From: DASWIG01 sp965371445 | Lineage (GTDB): Bacteria > Acidobacteriota > Thermoanaerobaculia > Multivoradales > J023 | Assembly (NCBI GenBank): GCA_965371445.1 | Contig: CBDUYN010000046.1 | Location: 1-56,062, forward strand | Direction: 5' to 3' | DNA: 56,062 nt | Shown: piece by piece, positions 23,069 to 32,424 of the stretch | Layout: each line of letters starts with the position of its first letter | How positions within the stretch are numbered: the first letter of the stretch is position 1 | Translations under genes and position numbers: made by a program | Notes under the pieces: model-generated | Database searches by the model: none | The model's input: only the letters and a program-made list of their open reading frames with translations | Told to the model about the DNA's origin: nothing

Positions 23069-24166
23069 ATGGACGTACCCAACACCCAGCGCCGCCAGCG
23101 GGATCTCGCGCACCGCATCCTCTTCGCCGCGCTGCTCGTCCTCCTGGCCGTCTTCGCGGTCTGGTGCGTGGCGCTGCTGCTGCGTGCCGAACGTCTCCAG
23201 GACTCGATCGACGCCCACCTCGGCTGGATCGACGAGGTGCGCGCGGTCCACCGCGAGCTCGAACGGCTGCGCGGCGGCGGCGAGGTCGGCGAGACCGCGG
23301 CACAGCTGACCGCAGCCCGGCTGGAATCGTTCCTCCGCAGCACCGAGGAGCTCGCCCGCCACGACCAGGACCCGCGGCTCGACGTGGCGATCCGGAGGTT
23401 GCGCGAGACCCTCGAGGAGCTTCCGCGGGCCGGCCGGGAAGCGGCCTCGGCCGACGCGGCTGACGATGCCCTCTGGCAGGCCACCGTCGCCGCCCTCGCC
23501 GCCGTCGAGGCGCTCGAGGAGATGCTGCGCAATCACGTCTCGGAGCTGCACCAGGGCCTGGGAGGGCACTGGCGCTCGCTCTACCTCCTGGTCGTCCTCT
23601 CCCTCGTCCTGGCGGCCTGGAACCTGGCCCTGCTGGTCCTCGCCCACACCCGCCGCCGTGCCGTCGAGCAGGCCCATGCCGAGGCTCTTGAGTGCGCGAG
23701 CCACGATCCGCTCACCGGGCTGTGGAACCGCGAGGGGATCCTGCGGCTCTTGGGCCACGAGCTGGTCCGCGCCCAGCGCACCGAGGCCGAGCTTGGCGTG
23801 ATCCTCGCCGACGTCGACGACTTCCGCCGCGTCAACGAGGCCTGGGGCCAGGACCAGGGCGACTACGTCCTGCAGCAGGTGGCCCAGCGGCTGCAGTCGA
23901 TGGTACGGCCCTACGACAACATGGGCCGGTTTGGCGGCGACTCCTTTCTCCTCGTCCTGCCGGCCTGCGACACGGCGGCGACGAACCAGGTGGCGGCGCG
24001 CATTCTGCGCTCGGTCAACGGCCAAGACGTCGAGCACGCCTTCGGCCATCTCCGCCTCACCTTGAGCCTTGCCCAGATGACCGTCGCCCATCCCTCCGAC
24101 ACGACGATCGATCGCTTGCTCCTGGAGCTGCACGAGCAGCTGGATCGGGCGCGTAAGGCGGCCTGA
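23069..24166 (+). CDS. Membrane-bound GGDEF domain protein
   Basis: 365 residues. A first membrane helix (18-38) leads to a periplasmic helical sensor of about 130 residues and a second helix (171-191). A GGDEF domain runs from about 200 to 362 with SHDPLTGLWNR and ILADVDDFRRVN. The signature is GGDSF at 289-293 instead of GGDEF; the Glu normally contacts the active-site metal and substrate, so activity may be reduced or changed. An RPYD inhibitory (I-site) motif at 280-283 is correctly spaced five residues before it, so c-di-GMP binding remains likely. There is no EAL domain. Confidence 0.9.
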   Translation: MDVPNTQRRQRDLAHRILFAALLVLLAVFAVWCVALLLRAERLQDSIDAHLGWIDEVRAVHRELERLRGGGEVGETAAQLTAARLESFLRSTEELARHDQDPRLDVAIRRLRETLEELPRAGREAASADAADDALWQATVAALAAVEALEEMLRNHVSELHQGLGGHWRSLYLLVVLSLVLAAWNLALLVLAHTRRRAVEQAHAEALECASHDPLTGLWNREGILRLLGHELVRAQRTEAELGVILADVDDFRRVNEAWGQDQGDYVLQQVAQRLQSMVRPYDNMGRFGGDSFLLVLPACDTAATNQVAARILRSVNGQDVEHAFGHLRLTLSLAQMTVAHPSDTTIDRLLLELHEQLDRARKAA

Positions 24167-24226
24167 GCGTGGCGCGGTCTCTCTCTGACCGCCTCCCGAA
24201 AGTGACTCGGCCCGCCTTGTCTACGC

Positions 24227-24472
24227 CTAGGCCTCACTCAGTTTCTCTTGGAGCCAGAGGTTGACGAGGGTCTCCACGGTGACGCCATGACGCGAGGCCT
24301 GGAGCTCGACCTGCGTGAGGAGGCTCGAGTCGACGGGCACGGCACATCGGACCGCGAACTCGACGTCGGGCGAATCGGTGTCGAATTCGGTAAAATCGTG
24401 CCGATCCCAGAACTCGCCCATCTTCTCCAGGGAGTCGGCACCTGAAACTGAGCTTTTTCTAGCGTCGCCCAT
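24227..24472 (-). CDS. CopG-type antitoxin (BrnA-like)
   Basis: 81 residues. The N-terminal half has the FWDRHDFTEF segment typical of CopG/BrnA-type antitoxins, and the C-terminal part (VDSSLLTQVELQASRHGVTVETLVNLWLQEKL) is a ribbon-helix-helix. It should neutralise the upstream BrnT-like ribonuclease and repress their shared promoter. It overlaps the toxin gene by 14 bases and comes second, the usual order for brnT-brnA. Confidence 0.85.
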   Translation of the reverse strand: MGDARKSSVSGADSLEKMGEFWDRHDFTEFDTDSPDVEFAVRCAVPVDSSLLTQVELQASRHGVTVETLVNLWLQEKLSEA

Positions 24473-24746
24473 AGGTTCTGCGCTCCTTCCGCGTCATGTC
24501 TCGTGCGCTGATGATGATCGCCGTCCTGCTGCTGGGCTTGTAGACGAAAAAGACCGCCAGATTCCTGCCGCTGAAGGTCTGTCCAAACGCTGCATAGACG
24601 TCCTCACCCTCGACGTGCCCCTTCTCGGCGAACCGGATCCGCGGGTGGCTCAAAAGGGCCTCGCGTGTCTCCGGGACCGCCACACGGTGCTTGGTCTCCA
24701 GCTTCGCCTGGATAGTCTCCGGGCAGAGGATGTACTCGATGTTCAC
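24459..24746 (-). CDS. brnT: BrnT-family toxin
   Basis: 95 residues from a GTG start with a GGAGG site upstream. It carries features of BrnT ribonuclease toxins: an early HPRIRFAEKG-like segment, GEDVYAAFGQTFSGR in the core, and the C-terminal ISARDMTRKERRTYGRR, close to the family's ISARxxxRxERRxY ending that holds catalytic basic residues. It should cut RNA and slow growth under stress unless bound by the downstream CopG-type protein. The module is compact, and its own promoter is likely in 24747-24800, where a minus-strand TAGAAT is present. Confidence 0.85.
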   Translation of the reverse strand: MNIEYILCPETIQAKLETKHRVAVPETREALLSHPRIRFAEKGHVEGEDVYAAFGQTFSGRNLAVFFVYKPSSRTAIIISARDMTRKERRTYGRR

Positions 24747-24807
24747 GCCACGAGGCTCCTCCAGTCGAGCGGCGGCTTATGATTCTACACAAGGTTGGCC
24801 GATGCCA

Positions 24808-27800
24808 CTACTCTGCGGCGAATCTGCCGACCCCGCTCGCCGTAGAGACGCCGGATCGTGTCCGCGAGGCGGTCTGATCCTCCACCACCCGCGGACCCCG
24901 CTCGCCGTAAAGACGCCGAGCAAGCTCCGCCAACCAGCGGCCGGCGTCGTCCTCCGCGACGTCGAGGTGGCCGGTCTCGGCAGTGTCTTCCCCCCTTGAT
25001 CCCCCAAGGGGGACACCGGCGACGAGCTGTCGCACTTCTGGGCTCGGCTCAGCAAGCTTCTCGAGCGTCTTGTAGATCACCGCATGCTCGGGCGACGCGC
25101 CGGTGCGCTCGATCCACGCCTCTACCTCGGCGGCGAATTCGACGTCCGGCGGCCGGGGCTCCTCTTCGGCGTTTGGCGGACCCAGGGAGTTGATCGCGTC
25201 GATCACCGCCGCTCGCCGCTCGCCGTAGCTCAGGCTGGCGAGCTCCTCGGGCAGGAGCGGACGGCCAAGCCAGTAGTCCTGGCGGGCGAAGCCGACCGGG
25301 AACTCGAGCCGTTCCGCGAGCGGTTCGACCGGCAGGCCGCCAGCGAAACGCACCGGGACGACGGGCACGCCGACCTGGAGCGCCAGGTCGAGCAAGGTGC
25401 CGGAAAGCTCCTTCACACCCTCGCGGCACGACAGCGAACGGGTGCCCTCGACATGCACCAGGACCGAGCGCTCGCCCCTCGCCATACGCTCGCCCAACCG
25501 CTTCAGGATCCGCGGCAGAGAGGCGGCGTCGTCACGATTGAAGAAGGCGATGAGCCCAGGGTCGGCGACACCGGGATAGGAAAAAGAGAGATCGACCAGC
25601 CGCCCCAGCCAGGTCGTGCGGTGCGCGTCCTTGGCCAGACCGACCACCGGGAGGCCGGCGAACCCTCCCGCGAGGATCAGGAAAAGAAGCGATTCGACAC
25701 CCACCTGGTGGTTGGCAAGAAAGAGCGCCGGACGGCCGTGGATCGCCTGAAACGCTTCCGGGTCGTCAACGACCACGCGCCGCACGAAGCGCTCCGCGAG
25801 ACCGTAGAAGACGTCCTCGGCCGGCCAACGGCCGACGTTGAAATGACGGCGCCAGTAGTCGCGGACGGACCCCAGCTCGAGCCTGGGCAGGTCGCTTTGG
25901 GCCCCCACCCGCTCCTCGCCGGCCGGCACCATCCGCATGCCGAGATCGGTGGCCGAATAGATCCGCTTGCCGTCGATCCAGTAAGAAGACTCGGCCACCG
26001 CGAACGGACCTCGCTCGTCGCGTCCCACCTCGCCGATCTCCAACTCGATCGTCACTTTCCGGTTCGTGGGGACCACCTGGCCACGATACTTCCAGGTCAT
26101 GGCACGGTCGCTCAGGATGGGCTCGAAGCGCGGACGAAACACGCCTTCGCCCATGCCGGTGTCGAGCATGTAAAACTGGAGCAGCTCCACCATGGCCTCG
26201 ATCCCCAGCGAGCCCGGCTGCACCGGGTCCTGGAAGAAATGGGCCTTGAAAAACCATTCGGCCGGGTCGACGTCTTTTTCCGCCCGCAGACGCCCGAGCC
26301 CGGCTTTGCCGCCGTCGTTCCAAAAACCCGTGATCCGGTCGAGCATGAGGAGGCGGGGACCCGCGAGGCGCGGCGCGCCGCCGCAATAACGCTGCGGACG
26401 CTTCGTCAAGTCGACGTGGAAGTCGCTCGGCTCAGCGAGCGCGGCGCGGGCCTCGTCGCTCACCGGCAGGCCCACCTGGTTCGCCATCGCCTCGTGCGGG
26501 AAAAAACCGAACGCCGTCTCCATGTCGTAGACGAGCTCTACGCCGGCTCGCATCTCGACCCGGAAACGCAAGATGATCATTCCCCCCGACTGGGAGCTCG
26601 ACAGCAGCTCGACGCGGGTCCGAAGAGTACCGCTCGACTCCAGGACCTCGGCGTGCAACGTACCCGTACCGTCGAGGTTGCGGAACTGGAGGTCCTCCTC
26701 GGTCGTCAAGGCGCTGCCGAGAAAAGACGCCAGCCAACCGCAGGGCTGGAGCCCTACCTCGAGCAGCACCGCGTACGGCATGGTCCGCGCCCCGTTCTCG
26801 CGGAAATACCAGGCGTCCGGCGGGACGTCGTATTCCGCCTCGACCCACGTGCCGGGCACGATTTTGCCGATCTCGCCGTGGACCTCGGCAATGCGCGACA
26901 TGAAGTGATAGGGCGGGCCCGGCAGCCGCGCCGCACGGCGCGGGCCGTCGAACGGCCGGTACATCTCGCCGAAAGCCTCCGACGGACGGCCCCAGGCACA
27001 GGCGAGAAGCGACGCGTAGTCGAAGGCGAATCCGTCGACGACGGCGACTTCCTCGTCGTTTCGGACCGGCGTCACCTCGACCGGCAGCGGCCGGACCAAA
27101 AGCGGCCAGTCCGGCACCAGGCGCAGGCCGACGCGCTCGGCGTGAAACGCCTTCAAGCCGTCGACCGTACCCAGGAGGTCGGCGTAAAGCGTCGGGTAGG
27201 GTCCGTCGATCACCTCGTGGACGAAAAGCTCGGAGACCAGCTCCCGCGAGCCCGGGACGATCTGGCCGCGGCAACGCAGCGGATAGGGCTCGTCGGTCAC
27301 CGGCTCGAAGCGCCAGCCGTCGCGTTCCAGCGTAAAACCCATGGCCGTCAAATAAATCGCCATGGTCTGGAAACAGCCCTCGAGCATCAGGGTGCCGGGC
27401 ATGCAGGGATCGTTCTTGAAATGTCCGTCGAAGACCCAGTCGTCCGGACGGATCGGCGTAGTGGCGCGCAGATAGCCCCGCTTCCAGGGGCCGCCCCCGA
27501 GGTCGAAGTCGGTGACGTGACCCAAGAGCAGCATCCGTCCGTCCTGGATGCGCGGGGTCAGGGTGTGGGTCGCCGCGAGCTCGAAGCCCGGACCCATGCA
27601 CTCGAAAACCCTTCCTTCCGAGAAGTCGACGAGCTGCTCGTGGGTGAAGCTCCGGTGGACACAAGAGGCGCGCGGCGCATCGAGGCGATCGCCCCGCGGT
27701 GACGCCTCGTCGGCCTCCCACAGCACGCCTTCGGAGTCGGCGAGCTCCTCGTCGGTAAAGAAACCTGCCTGGCCGTGGCGGACCTCGAGGCGCGCCTCGC

Positions 27801-30800
27801 CGGCGACGCGGCAGTCGTAGTGGAAAAAGAAGAGGCGGATGTCACCTTGGCGAGCATGGCCGTCGACGTGGATGTCGTAGCACAGGGTGTCGCCCGGCTT
27901 CGGCAGAGAGCCCCGATAGGTCAGCTCGCAACCCAGCAGACGATAGACGCGTTCGCCGCGGTTTAGAAAGTCGATCCCGAGCCACGAGATCAGCAGCAGG
28001 TCGGCCTGGCCGGCTTCGATCATCAAACCGCCTGGCATGCGGCCCTGGTGCAGGTACCAGGAGCCCTCACGGACGTCGGTCTCGGTCCAGATCGTGCCGA
28101 GCTGCATCGAGCCCGGCTCGGCGTCGATGCCGGTGACCCGGTCGGCGAGCAGGAACGGCGGCTCCGGCATCCGGACCTGGAGCTCGTAGCCGTCCTGAGG
28201 CTCGAAGAAGGGACCGAAGACGCTGGAGATGCGTCCGGAGGCCAGGACCTCGAGCTGTTGGCGGGAGTACTTGGGTCCCGGAAGCTCGGCCGGGGGTGAG
28301 GGCGCTGGTGGCTCGAGCTGTGCCGGTTCCGTTACCGCTTTTGCCGCCGTTTCCCGGGGATAAATCCCCGGGCTACATTTTAAAAGGCGCCCTTCGGGCT
28401 TGCCGGCTAAAGCCGGAAAGCTCGCCAGGCGGTCGAGGGCCTTCTGCTGCATGGCGAGGAATTGCTGGAGCGATGCCGTCTGGCTGTCGAGGTACTCCTG
28501 GCGGGTCGCGACCAGACGGGTGTGCAAGTCGGTGAATTCGGCGAGGACCGGAGCCCAGGCGGGATCCGGTGGAGACACCGGGGTTGGGGTGAGGGGCAGC
28601 CTCAAGCCCGGCGCGAGGATCTCGTCGTCCAACACCGACGGCAGCTCCGGTGCCGGCGCCATCCACTGGACGTCGCCCTCGAGGCTCTCCGAGGCCTTGC
28701 GAAGCGGCGGCAGCTCGATCTCCGGCCAGTGCGCCGCGAAGGTCACCGACGGACCCTCTCCGGCGCCCCGCGTCAGCCGAGGCCGCTCGTTCCACGCCTC
28801 ACGCCGGATCTCGACACCTGCCGCCAAAAGCGCCGCGACGGCCTCCGCCGTCGATTCGAGCGACGAGCCGCCGCGGTCGTAGGCGACCGCCAGGTATTCG
28901 TCGTCCGCCACGCCGTGGTGTCTCAAGGTCTTCGTGATCCAGCGGCTGCACAGCCCGCGAGGACCGTGCTCGACGAAGACTCGTACCCCGTCGTCCCAGG
29001 CTTTCCTGACGAGCGCCGGGAAATCGATGGTGGCGACGGCCTGCCCGAGGATGGCCTGCGCGGCGCGCTCGGAGGTCGGCTCGTACCAGCGGCCGCCGTC
29101 GGCGTGCGTGTAGAAGCGTACGCCCGGCACCGGCGCCGTCGGACGGCGGTGCAGCTCCAGCCACTCCTTGGCCACCGTCTCGACGACCGGACAATGGGCC
29201 ACCATCGGGTAACCCAGGGGATGGGCCGGGGCGTCCAGGCGCTCGATCAGGCGCCGGCAGGCCGCGGCCTCGCCGCCGATCACCACGTCCTCGGGGCTAC
29301 TGACGATGGTCAGGTAGACGCGCTCCTCGGTGGCGACGGCCGCCCGGACGTCCTCGGCCGGCGCGCCCAGGACCCAGCCCGCCCACTCGCCGTGTGTGCC
29401 CCACGTCCGCCGCAGCGCGGCGAAGCGGCCCGCCAGCTGCTCGGTGAAAAGACCGCACTCGACGGTGTCGCGGCAGAGGGCTTCCATGTCGTTCCACGCC
29501 CCGAGGGCCATCAGGGCGTTGGACTCGCCCGAGGAATAGCCGAGGGTGGCGTCTGCCCGCAGGCCGAGCCGGCGACTCAGCTCGGCGTGGGCCTGGCAGA
29601 GAAGCGACGAGCCCCAGAGCTGGTCGAGGACGGAGGGCTCCGCGTCGCCGTCGCCGTAGACCCAGGCCGCGGCGTCGAGACGGCCCACCCGCCGGCCGAG
29701 GCGGTCGGTGAGCTCGGGAAAGGCGAGCAGCAGCTCCCGTCCCATGCCGGCATAGGCCGCCGCGGCGCCCGTGAAGACGAACGCCTGATCGCCCTCGACA
29801 CCACGCTCCCGGAAATGGATACCGCGCACCGGCGGCTCTCCCGGCTGGAGGCGTCCCGCTTCGAGCAGCCGCAGGGCCTCGCCTCGCCTCGCCGCCAGCT
29901 CCTCGTCGTCGCGGGCCACGATCACGAGCCTCGCCGGTCCCGAGGCCGCGCCGTCTACCGAAACGCCGTCGCGCAGACGCGCGGCGACCTCCCGGCGGTC
30001 CTGGCCGGAGTAAAGGTGGAGGCGCGGGTGAGCTCGTCCGAGGGATCCGGCGTCGTCGGCCGCCGCCACCTGGACGCGGGCGCTTTGCCCACCCAGGGCC
30101 GCGACCTTGACCTCGGCCCGAGGCGCGGCGTCGAGCCACGGAACCGCCGCACCGTCGCTTCGCGGACGCGCCCGCTGATGACAGGCCAGCACAGCCGCCG
30201 CCACGTGCAGCAGGCCCGACGCGGCATGCGCGTGCCCGAAGCGCGGCGTCAGGTTGCAGACGTCGCCGTCGCCGTCGGCGTCGAGGCGCAGGCTCACACC
30301 GTCCGCGTCCTCGCCGAGCACGGCGAGGACGCGGTCACCGTCGCGCCGGGCGTCGTCGAGGCGCTTCAAAACCAGGACGACGGCGGCGTCGCCGGGCACC
30401 TGCCGGCCCTCGGGGAGAAGCTCCCGCGCCGCGGCTTCGTGCACCGGCTCGCACGACAGGTCGACGGCACCCACGAGGACCGCGTCGAGCTCGCCGGCAC
30501 CGAGCGCGCGGGTCGCGATCTCCAGGGCGACGACCCCGGAAAGCTCCTCCGAGGAGACGGTGCCGCTCGCCCCACCGAGATCGAGCTGACTGTTCAGCCG
30601 GTTCGCCAGGATGTTGGGCATCGTGCCGAGGACGCCAGCCGACTCCAGGACGGGAGCGACCGCGGCGCGGGCCTCATGGATCCAGCCCTCGTCCTCGCCG
30701 CGGGCCCAATCGGCGAGTCGCAGGCGCAGGCCGTAGCGGGAGATCTCGGCGTCGCATCCCATGCCGACGAAAACGCCCGTCCGCTCGCGGGGCAGGCCGT

Positions 30801-32424
30801 CGAGGGTTTCGACCGCCTGACGCGCCGCCTGGAGCAAGAGCAGTTGCTGCGGCAGCGTCCGCTCGAGGTCGCGGGGCGGGAAGCGCAGGCCCTGGAGGGG
30901 CACCTCGATCGGACGGGTCTGTCCGGCCCGGCTGCCGTCGGGGCGGGTTTTCAGGCCGTCAGCGCCGGAGAAGAGGGCGTCGGCGAAGTCTTCGACGTCT
31001 TTGCCGTCGGCCGCGATGACAGACAGGGCAACGACGGCGATCTCCGGTCGATCGGCAGGCTGCGCGCCCCGGGACAAAGCCTGCCCTACGGAAGAAGAGG
31101 TCTCCGGGCTCCACTCCTCGACCAGCAGATGCGCGTTGTTGCCGCCGAAGCCAAAAGCGCTGATCGCCGCGCGGCGAGGCCCCTCGGACGGCCACGGCTC
31201 CGCCGTTTGCAGCAAACGAAACGGCGAGCCCTCGAGCACCGGGTGGGGATCGTCGACGTGAAGCGTCGGCGGACGCGTCTTCGCCTTCAGGGCCGCCAGC
31301 ACCTTGAGCAGGCCCGCCAGGCCCGCCGTGGTGATGAGGTGCCCGAGGTTGGACTTGAGCGATCCGATCGGGACGTCCCGCAGCCCTTCGTAGAGCCTCC
31401 CGAGGCTAAGCAGCTCGGTCGCGTCGCCCACCGGGGTCCCCGTGGCGTGACATTCCACCAGGGAGACGTCGGCGGGCTTCAAACCCGACTGCTCGTAGGC
31501 CTGACGCAGGGAGCGCTCCTGGCCCTCCTCCGACGGTGCCAGAAGGCCCCGTCCGCGGCCGTCGTTCGAGAGCCCGACGCCGCGGATCACCCCGAGGATA
31601 CGGTCGCCGTCCTTCACCGCGTCGTCCAGCCGTTTGAGGACGACGAAGGCCGCTCCCTCGGCGGGCAGCAGGCCGTCGGCGCCGCGGTGAAAGGGACGGC
31701 TCTGTCCGCTGCGGCTCAGGGCCTCGAGGGCACAGAAACCGATGTGAATGAAGAGGTCGTCGGCGCAGGCGACGGCACCGGCGAGCATGGTGTCGGCCCG
31801 GCGGTCGTGCAGCTGGTCGCAGGCCAGCTTGACGGCGTAGAGCGACGAGGCGCACGCGTCGTCGAGGGCGAAGGCGCGGCCGCCAAGGCCCAGGGCCTGG
31901 GCCAGCAGATGGGCGGGAAGGCCCGACATGAAGTGGTTGCGGGCGTCCGGAGCGTTCACCTCGAAGGGGTTTTTTTCTGTCTGCCTATCGAGCCAGCATG
32001 CCTCCGCGAACCGGTTCTTCAAGACGGCGGGAAACGACAGGTTGCCCAGAACGACGCCGGTGCGCTGGCGATCCGCTTCCAGGCCGGCGCTTTTGAGAGC
32101 CCCGCGTCCGGTGTGCAGGACCCACTGGAAGAGCGGGTCGAGGGCCAGGACCTCCTCGGCCGGCAGACGGAAGCCCTCGGGATCGAAGATCTCCTCGAAA
32201 CCGCGGACGTAGCCGCCGCGCTCCGACCAGGTTCGGTCGCCCGAGTCCTCCGGCGACGTCGTCGTCGCGAGGTCCCTCGCCAGGCCCCATCGTCCCTCGG
32301 GGACGGTGCTCACCAGGTCGCGGCCTTCTACGACGGCCGTCCACAGCTCTTCCGGGCTCAAGGCTCCGGGAAGGACGCAGGACTGACCGACGACGGCGAT
32401 GGGCTCGAAGGTACGCCGGGTCAT
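24808..32424 (-). CDS. pfaC: PUFA synthase subunit, PfaC-like with AT and acyltransferase domains
   Basis: 2538 residues, in order: ketosynthase (1-440; Cys191, His326, His362); chain-length-factor-like KS lacking Cys (about 460-790); acyltransferase (about 870-1190; GYSSGE with Ser964); coiled-coil and Pro-rich linker (1290-1385); four hotdog units making two dehydratase pairs, with catalytic-type His only in the second (H1668, FDGHFKNDPCMPG) and fourth (H2062, KAHFFQDPVQPG); and an AGPAT-like domain (about 2215-2420; NHQVGVES, EGTRS). It should condense and dehydrate/isomerise growing polyunsaturated chains and may transfer the product to a lysophospholipid. It starts by ATGA overlap with the PfaA-like gene. 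In-frame repeat insertions occur at residues 1335-1358 and 2470-2481. Confidence 0.92.
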   Translation of the reverse strand: MTRRTFEPIAVVGQSCVLPGALSPEELWTAVVEGRDLVSTVPEGRWGLARDLATTTSPEDSGDRTWSERGGYVRGFEEIFDPEGFRLPAEEVLALDPLFQWVLHTGRGALKSAGLEADRQRTGVVLGNLSFPAVLKNRFAEACWLDRQTEKNPFEVNAPDARNHFMSGLPAHLLAQALGLGGRAFALDDACASSLYAVKLACDQLHDRRADTMLAGAVACADDLFIHIGFCALEALSRSGQSRPFHRGADGLLPAEGAAFVVLKRLDDAVKDGDRILGVIRGVGLSNDGRGRGLLAPSEEGQERSLRQAYEQSGLKPADVSLVECHATGTPVGDATELLSLGRLYEGLRDVPIGSLKSNLGHLITTAGLAGLLKVLAALKAKTRPPTLHVDDPHPVLEGSPFRLLQTAEPWPSEGPRRAAISAFGFGGNNAHLLVEEWSPETSSSVGQALSRGAQPADRPEIAVVALSVIAADGKDVEDFADALFSGADGLKTRPDGSRAGQTRPIEVPLQGLRFPPRDLERTLPQQLLLLQAARQAVETLDGLPRERTGVFVGMGCDAEISRYGLRLRLADWARGEDEGWIHEARAAVAPVLESAGVLGTMPNILANRLNSQLDLGGASGTVSSEELSGVVALEIATRALGAGELDAVLVGAVDLSCEPVHEAAARELLPEGRQVPGDAAVVLVLKRLDDARRDGDRVLAVLGEDADGVSLRLDADGDGDVCNLTPRFGHAHAASGLLHVAAAVLACHQRARPRSDGAAVPWLDAAPRAEVKVAALGGQSARVQVAAADDAGSLGRAHPRLHLYSGQDRREVAARLRDGVSVDGAASGPARLVIVARDDEELAARRGEALRLLEAGRLQPGEPPVRGIHFRERGVEGDQAFVFTGAAAAYAGMGRELLLAFPELTDRLGRRVGRLDAAAWVYGDGDAEPSVLDQLWGSSLLCQAHAELSRRLGLRADATLGYSSGESNALMALGAWNDMEALCRDTVECGLFTEQLAGRFAALRRTWGTHGEWAGWVLGAPAEDVRAAVATEERVYLTIVSSPEDVVIGGEAAACRRLIERLDAPAHPLGYPMVAHCPVVETVAKEWLELHRRPTAPVPGVRFYTHADGGRWYEPTSERAAQAILGQAVATIDFPALVRKAWDDGVRVFVEHGPRGLCSRWITKTLRHHGVADDEYLAVAYDRGGSSLESTAEAVAALLAAGVEIRREAWNERPRLTRGAGEGPSVTFAAHWPEIELPPLRKASESLEGDVQWMAPAPELPSVLDDEILAPGLRLPLTPTPVSPPDPAWAPVLAEFTDLHTRLVATRQEYLDSQTASLQQFLAMQQKALDRLASFPALAGKPEGRLLKCSPGIYPRETAAKAVTEPAQLEPPAPSPPAELPGPKYSRQQLEVLASGRISSVFGPFFEPQDGYELQVRMPEPPFLLADRVTGIDAEPGSMQLGTIWTETDVREGSWYLHQGRMPGGLMIEAGQADLLLISWLGIDFLNRGERVYRLLGCELTYRGSLPKPGDTLCYDIHVDGHARQGDIRLFFFHYDCRVAGEARLEVRHGQAGFFTDEELADSEGVLWEADEASPRGDRLDAPRASCVHRSFTHEQLVDFSEGRVFECMGPGFELAATHTLTPRIQDGRMLLLGHVTDFDLGGGPWKRGYLRATTPIRPDDWVFDGHFKNDPCMPGTLMLEGCFQTMAIYLTAMGFTLERDGWRFEPVTDEPYPLRCRGQIVPGSRELVSELFVHEVIDGPYPTLYADLLGTVDGLKAFHAERVGLRLVPDWPLLVRPLPVEVTPVRNDEEVAVVDGFAFDYASLLACAWGRPSEAFGEMYRPFDGPRRAARLPGPPYHFMSRIAEVHGEIGKIVPGTWVEAEYDVPPDAWYFRENGARTMPYAVLLEVGLQPCGWLASFLGSALTTEEDLQFRNLDGTGTLHAEVLESSGTLRTRVELLSSSQSGGMIILRFRVEMRAGVELVYDMETAFGFFPHEAMANQVGLPVSDEARAALAEPSDFHVDLTKRPQRYCGGAPRLAGPRLLMLDRITGFWNDGGKAGLGRLRAEKDVDPAEWFFKAHFFQDPVQPGSLGIEAMVELLQFYMLDTGMGEGVFRPRFEPILSDRAMTWKYRGQVVPTNRKVTIELEIGEVGRDERGPFAVAESSYWIDGKRIYSATDLGMRMVPAGEERVGAQSDLPRLELGSVRDYWRRHFNVGRWPAEDVFYGLAERFVRRVVVDDPEAFQAIHGRPALFLANHQVGVESLLFLILAGGFAGLPVVGLAKDAHRTTWLGRLVDLSFSYPGVADPGLIAFFNRDDAASLPRILKRLGERMARGERSVLVHVEGTRSLSCREGVKELSGTLLDLALQVGVPVVPVRFAGGLPVEPLAERLEFPVGFARQDYWLGRPLLPEELASLSYGERRAAVIDAINSLGPPNAEEEPRPPDVEFAAEVEAWIERTGASPEHAVIYKTLEKLAEPSPEVRQLVAGVPLGGSRGEDTAETGHLDVAEDDAGRWLAELARRLYGERGPRVVEDQTASRTRSGVSTASGVGRFAAE
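24829..24918. repeat. Short direct duplication at the 3' end of the PfaC-like gene
   Basis: A 25-bp segment at 24829-24853 recurs at 24894-24918 with one mismatch. The two copies are 65 bp apart, so they are read in different frames (YGERG-type and STASGVG-type residues). This gives the protein an atypical tail. Confidence 0.8.
24984..25016 (-). repeat. Dispersed G-run palindromic element, inverted copy
   Basis: The minus strand reads GTGTCCCCCTTGGGGGATCA, then a G-run and AAG, the same pattern as 7782-7812 and 37496-37594. It encodes VPLGGSRGEDT in the tail of the PfaC-like protein, the opposite orientation relative to the gene from the other two loci. Confidence 0.8.
28350..28420. repeat. 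Compound hairpin element inside the PfaC-like gene
   Basis: Three inverted repeats lie close together: CCCGGGGATAAATCCCCGGG (28353-28372, 9-bp arms), GCCCTTCGGGC (28389-28399) and CCGGCTAAAGCCGG (28403-28416). The AT-rich piece between the first two (CTACATTTTAAAAGG) differs in composition from the gene. It is read in frame as LLKCSPGIYPRE in the linker between the AT and DH regions. Confidence 0.85.
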
